Shown here piece by piece: positions 5,901-7,202 of a stretch of 7,202 nt of DNA. The first letter of the stretch is position 1. Each line of letters begins with the position of its first letter. The stretch is from Alphaproteobacteria bacterium (GTDB lineage Bacteria > Pseudomonadota > Alphaproteobacteria > Rhodobacterales > Rhodobacteraceae), in NCBI GenBank assembly GCA_003694465.1, contig RFKM01000048.1, forward strand, positions 1 to 7,202. The letters run 5' to 3'. A program made the translations under genes and the position numbers. A model generated the notes under the pieces. That model did no database searches, had not been told where the DNA came from, and worked only from the letters and a program-made list of their open reading frames with translations.

Positions 5901-5947
5901 CCTCGGCGCCGGGCTTGACAGCCCCCACCCAGTGCCCGGCGTCGAGG
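5901..5947 (+). other. Long GC-rich stem-loop downstream of rbaW
   Basis: CCTCGGCGCCGGGC (5901-5914) pairs with GCCCGGCGTCGAGG (5934-5947) over 14 bp, including one G-U wobble that forms only in plus-strand RNA. The loop is 19 nt and pyrimidine-rich (5915-5933). It starts 122 nt after the rbaW stop. No U-tract follows, so it is either a Rho-type 3'-end stabiliser or part of a structured RNA. Confidence 0.5.
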
Positions 5948-6158
5948 CCAGTTTGCCCAATTACCGGAAGCCGAAATCACGCCCATCACCTCGCTGCTTC
6001 CGCTAGCCCGAACAACGCCGATCCCGGAACAGCACCGCAACCGACCCTTCTTCCAAGTCGACCTTTCGCGCCTTATCCGCCGCTGCTGCTCGCCAGCCCT
6101 CGCCACGGAAAAAGCCGGGCGGGACCACATCGCGCCATTTCTGGGTGCCTGGCGCTCG

Positions 6159-6178
6159 GTTTGATACTCCGATCAAAC
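6159..6178. repeat. Inverted repeat GTTTGAT-N6-ATCAAAC
   Basis: This is a perfect 7-bp inverted repeat with a 6-nt spacer, 80 nt beyond the hspQ stop on the minus strand. It can form a hairpin in the hspQ transcript but has no U-tract. The half-site TTTGAT also occurs in the 190-201 palindrome. The spacer is too long for an FNR box. Confidence 0.4.
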
Positions 6179-6258
6179 GCCGGTCGCGCCCGCTCCGAAA
6201 GGCGCGTTTCCCGGTTCGGAAGCAAGAGAGGCGAAATCTTTCGGCCCGAATCGTCCGG

Positions 6259-6585
6259 TCAGTTCAACTGGAACTGCAACGGATATTGCCCATCTTCGAA
6301 TTCGCCGAAAAGCTCGGGCAAGTCCGGGTGCGACACCGGTTCACCCGAGAAATCCGCCGCCAGGTTCTGCGCCGAAACATAGGCCACATAATAGCTTTCG
6401 TCGTTCTCGGCGAGCAGATGGTAAAACGGCTGGTTCTTGGCCGGACGGCTCTCTTCGGGAATCGCCTGATACCATTCCTCGGTATTGGAAAACATGGCAT
6501 CAACGTCGAACACGACCCCCCGGAACGGGTGTTTCCGGTGACGGACGACCTGGCCCAGGTGATATTTTGCGCGTGATTTCAGCAT
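6259..6585 (-). CDS. hspQ: Heat shock protein HspQ (YccV-like)
   Basis: The 108-residue protein is the usual size of HspQ (105 aa in E. coli). Landmarks are GQVVRHRKHPFRGVVFDVD (11-29), with the family pattern GQxVRHxxxxxxGVVxDxD, then QPFYHLL (52-58) and YVAYVSAQNL (66-75), followed by an acidic tail. In enterobacteria HspQ binds hemimethylated DNA, affects dnaA expression, and acts as an adaptor and substrate of the Lon protease. The role in this organism is inferred. GAGGGG (minus strand, 6595-6600) lies 9 nt before the ATG. The gene is divergent from the MetF-like gene and appears to be transcribed alone. Confidence 0.92.
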   Translation of the reverse strand: MLKSRAKYHLGQVVRHRKHPFRGVVFDVDAMFSNTEEWYQAIPEESRPAKNQPFYHLLAENDESYYVAYVSAQNLAADFSGEPVSHPDLPELFGEFEDGQYPLQFQLN

Positions 6586-6605
6586 GGCCTACAACCCCTC
6601 GCCAA

Positions 6606-6635
6606 TTAATAGGGCGATCAGGCAGTGCTTGTCCA
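6606..6635 (-). promoter_or_regulatory. Possible hspQ promoter
   Basis: On the minus strand TGGACA (6630-6635) and TATTAA (6606-6611) are 18 nt apart. They lie just upstream of the hspQ Shine-Dalgarno sequence and would give a leader of only about 15 nt. The CCCTATTA around the -10 also loosely resembles a heat-shock sigma-32 -10 element, but no CTTGAAA-like -35 is visible. Tentative. Confidence 0.35.
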
Positions 6636-6790
6636 TCACGACTCCGGATTAACCAGGAAACAGATTGTGGACCCTTCCGGTTCCGCTCGCGCGGCCAGCC
6701 CGGGACGACCGCCCTGAAGTGGCGCAATCCGGCCGCGAAATGACGGTTTCTGCGCGCCGCCGACCTCGCCGCGCGGCTACACCGGTCCAA

Positions 6791-6804
6791 GGGCGCAATC
6801 GCCC
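6791..6804 (+). other. Small stem-loop in the leader of the MetF-like gene
   Basis: GGGCG-CAAT-CGCCC forms a 5-bp stem with a tetraloop, ending 8 nt before the GGGGAGGA Shine-Dalgarno sequence of the next gene. It could tune ribosome access. No known SAM or tetrahydrofolate riboswitch pattern is visible in 6586-6824. Confidence 0.3.
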
Positions 6805-6824
6805 GATGAAGCGGGGAGGAACCG

Positions 6825-7202
6825 ATGTCGATGGTGGAATTGATGAACGCGCAAAACCCGTTGAAGGCCTTTTTGCAGGGCGTTTCGATCGAGGTGATGC
6901 CCCGCACCGCCGCGAAGGTTGATGACTTCCGGTCCATCCTGCCCCGTGGCTCGCGTGTCTATGTGGCCCATATCGACGGCACGCCGATTGACGACATGGT
7001 GCGCACGGCGGGCCGCCTCGCCCGCGACGGATTCGACGTGATGCCGCACTTCCCCGCTCGAATCATCGCCAGCGAAACCGTGCTTGATGACTGGCTGAAG
7101 CGCTATGCCGGCGAGGCGGGCGTCAATTCGGCGCTCGTTCTGGCAGGGGGTGTCGATCGGCCCGCGGGCGCCTTCGAAAGCTCGATGCAGCTGCTCGAAA
7201 CC
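6825..7202 (+). CDS. MetF-like methylenetetrahydrofolate reductase family protein, N-terminal part
   Basis: The first 126 codons are present; the gene runs off the right edge. SIEVMPRT (21-28) corresponds to the first barrel strand of MTHFR (SFEFFPPRT-type), with Glu23 aligning to the active-site Glu28 of E. coli MetF. VYVAHIDGTPIDDMV (45-59), VMPHFPARII (72-81) and the LVLAGGVDRP strand (104-113) fit the same TIM-barrel family. These are flavoproteins that interconvert methylenetetrahydrofolate and methyltetrahydrofolate. At the position of the usual RGD (Asp120 in E. coli MetF) this protein has AGG, so it is a divergent branch. GGGGAGGA (6813-6820) lies 4 nt before the ATG; a second ATG at 6831 is a possible alternative start. 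Distinction from true MetF needs the missing C-terminal part. Confidence 0.75.
   Translation, partial: MSMVELMNAQNPLKAFLQGVSIEVMPRTAAKVDDFRSILPRGSRVYVAHIDGTPIDDMVRTAGRLARDGFDVMPHFPARIIASETVLDDWLKRYAGEAGVNSALVLAGGVDRPAGAFESSMQLLET

Larger units (their letters stand above)
5779..6258. other. 480-nt region without a convincing gene
   Basis: The region lies between the ends of rbaW (plus) and hspQ (minus). The open frames crossing it are low-complexity, Pro/Arg/Ser-rich and lack ribosome-binding sites, so I reject them as genes. It contains several inverted repeats: GGCATT/AATGCC (5805-5826), a long stem-loop at 5901-5947, GTTTGAT/ATCAAAC (6159-6178) and TCCGAA/TTCGGA (6194-6220). It may hold 3'-end signals of the two converging genes, an unrecognised small RNA, or decayed sequence. 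Confidence 0.6.

Noticed and set aside
5362..5928. 188-aa minus-strand frame entering the gap after rbaW
   Set aside because: The first third looks mildly protein-like, but most of it is antisense to rbaW, whose kinase motifs are unambiguous, and it would need a GTG start without a good ribosome-binding site.
5915..6382. 155-aa plus-strand frame in the rbaW-hspQ gap
   Set aside because: It is Pro/Ser/Arg-rich and low in complexity, runs antisense into hspQ, has no Shine-Dalgarno sequence and matches no recognisable family.
6586..6824. SAM or tetrahydrofolate riboswitch ahead of the MetF-like gene
   Set aside because: No SAM-II or THF riboswitch consensus segments are visible; only small GC-rich hairpins are present.

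Overview
The window looks like a piece of alphaproteobacterial chromosome, most likely from the Rhodobacteraceae. The reasons are the high GC content, the protein types, and a two-gene STAS/anti-sigma-kinase pair resembling RbaV-RbaW of Rhodobacter capsulatus. It holds ten clear protein genes (two cut by the window edges) and one probable 41-residue membrane peptide gene. I see no tRNA, rRNA, insertion sequence, CRISPR array or phage gene. The content reads as ordinary core and stress-housekeeping genes; the unusual signals are mostly in the intergenic DNA.

Layout from left to right. The 5' end of a 1-Cys peroxiredoxin gene (minus strand) is divergent from a complete NAD(P)-dependent aldehyde dehydrogenase gene (plus strand). 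Their shared intergenic region holds a perfect 7-1-7 palindrome of the PerR/Irr (Fur superfamily) type. The aldehyde dehydrogenase ends at a strong GC hairpin. A 41-residue membrane peptide follows, whose end overlaps convergently with a six-helix membrane protein gene on the minus strand. Upstream of that gene is a perfect 34-bp palindrome built from four GANTC (CcrM methylation) sites. Next come three minus-strand genes: msrC (free methionine-R-sulfoxide reductase), a LysE/RhtB-type exporter and rluA (pseudouridine synthase). The last two are 27 nt apart and probably co-transcribed.

Divergent from msrC is the overlapping plus-strand pair rbaV (anti-anti-sigma factor, STAS) and rbaW (anti-sigma kinase). 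A 480-nt stretch without a convincing gene follows, containing a long stem-loop and smaller inverted repeats. Then comes hspQ (minus strand). The window closes with the 5' part of a MetF-like methylenetetrahydrofolate reductase family gene (plus strand).

Functionally the genes lean towards oxidative and protein stress: peroxide removal (peroxiredoxin), aldehyde oxidation, repair of oxidised free methionine (MsrC), proteolysis/replication-linked stress (HspQ) and a partner-switching sigma-control module (RbaV-RbaW). No new multi-gene system is evident. The items most worth a second look are the GANTC palindrome, the peroxiredoxin operator, and the hairpin-bearing gap after rbaW.
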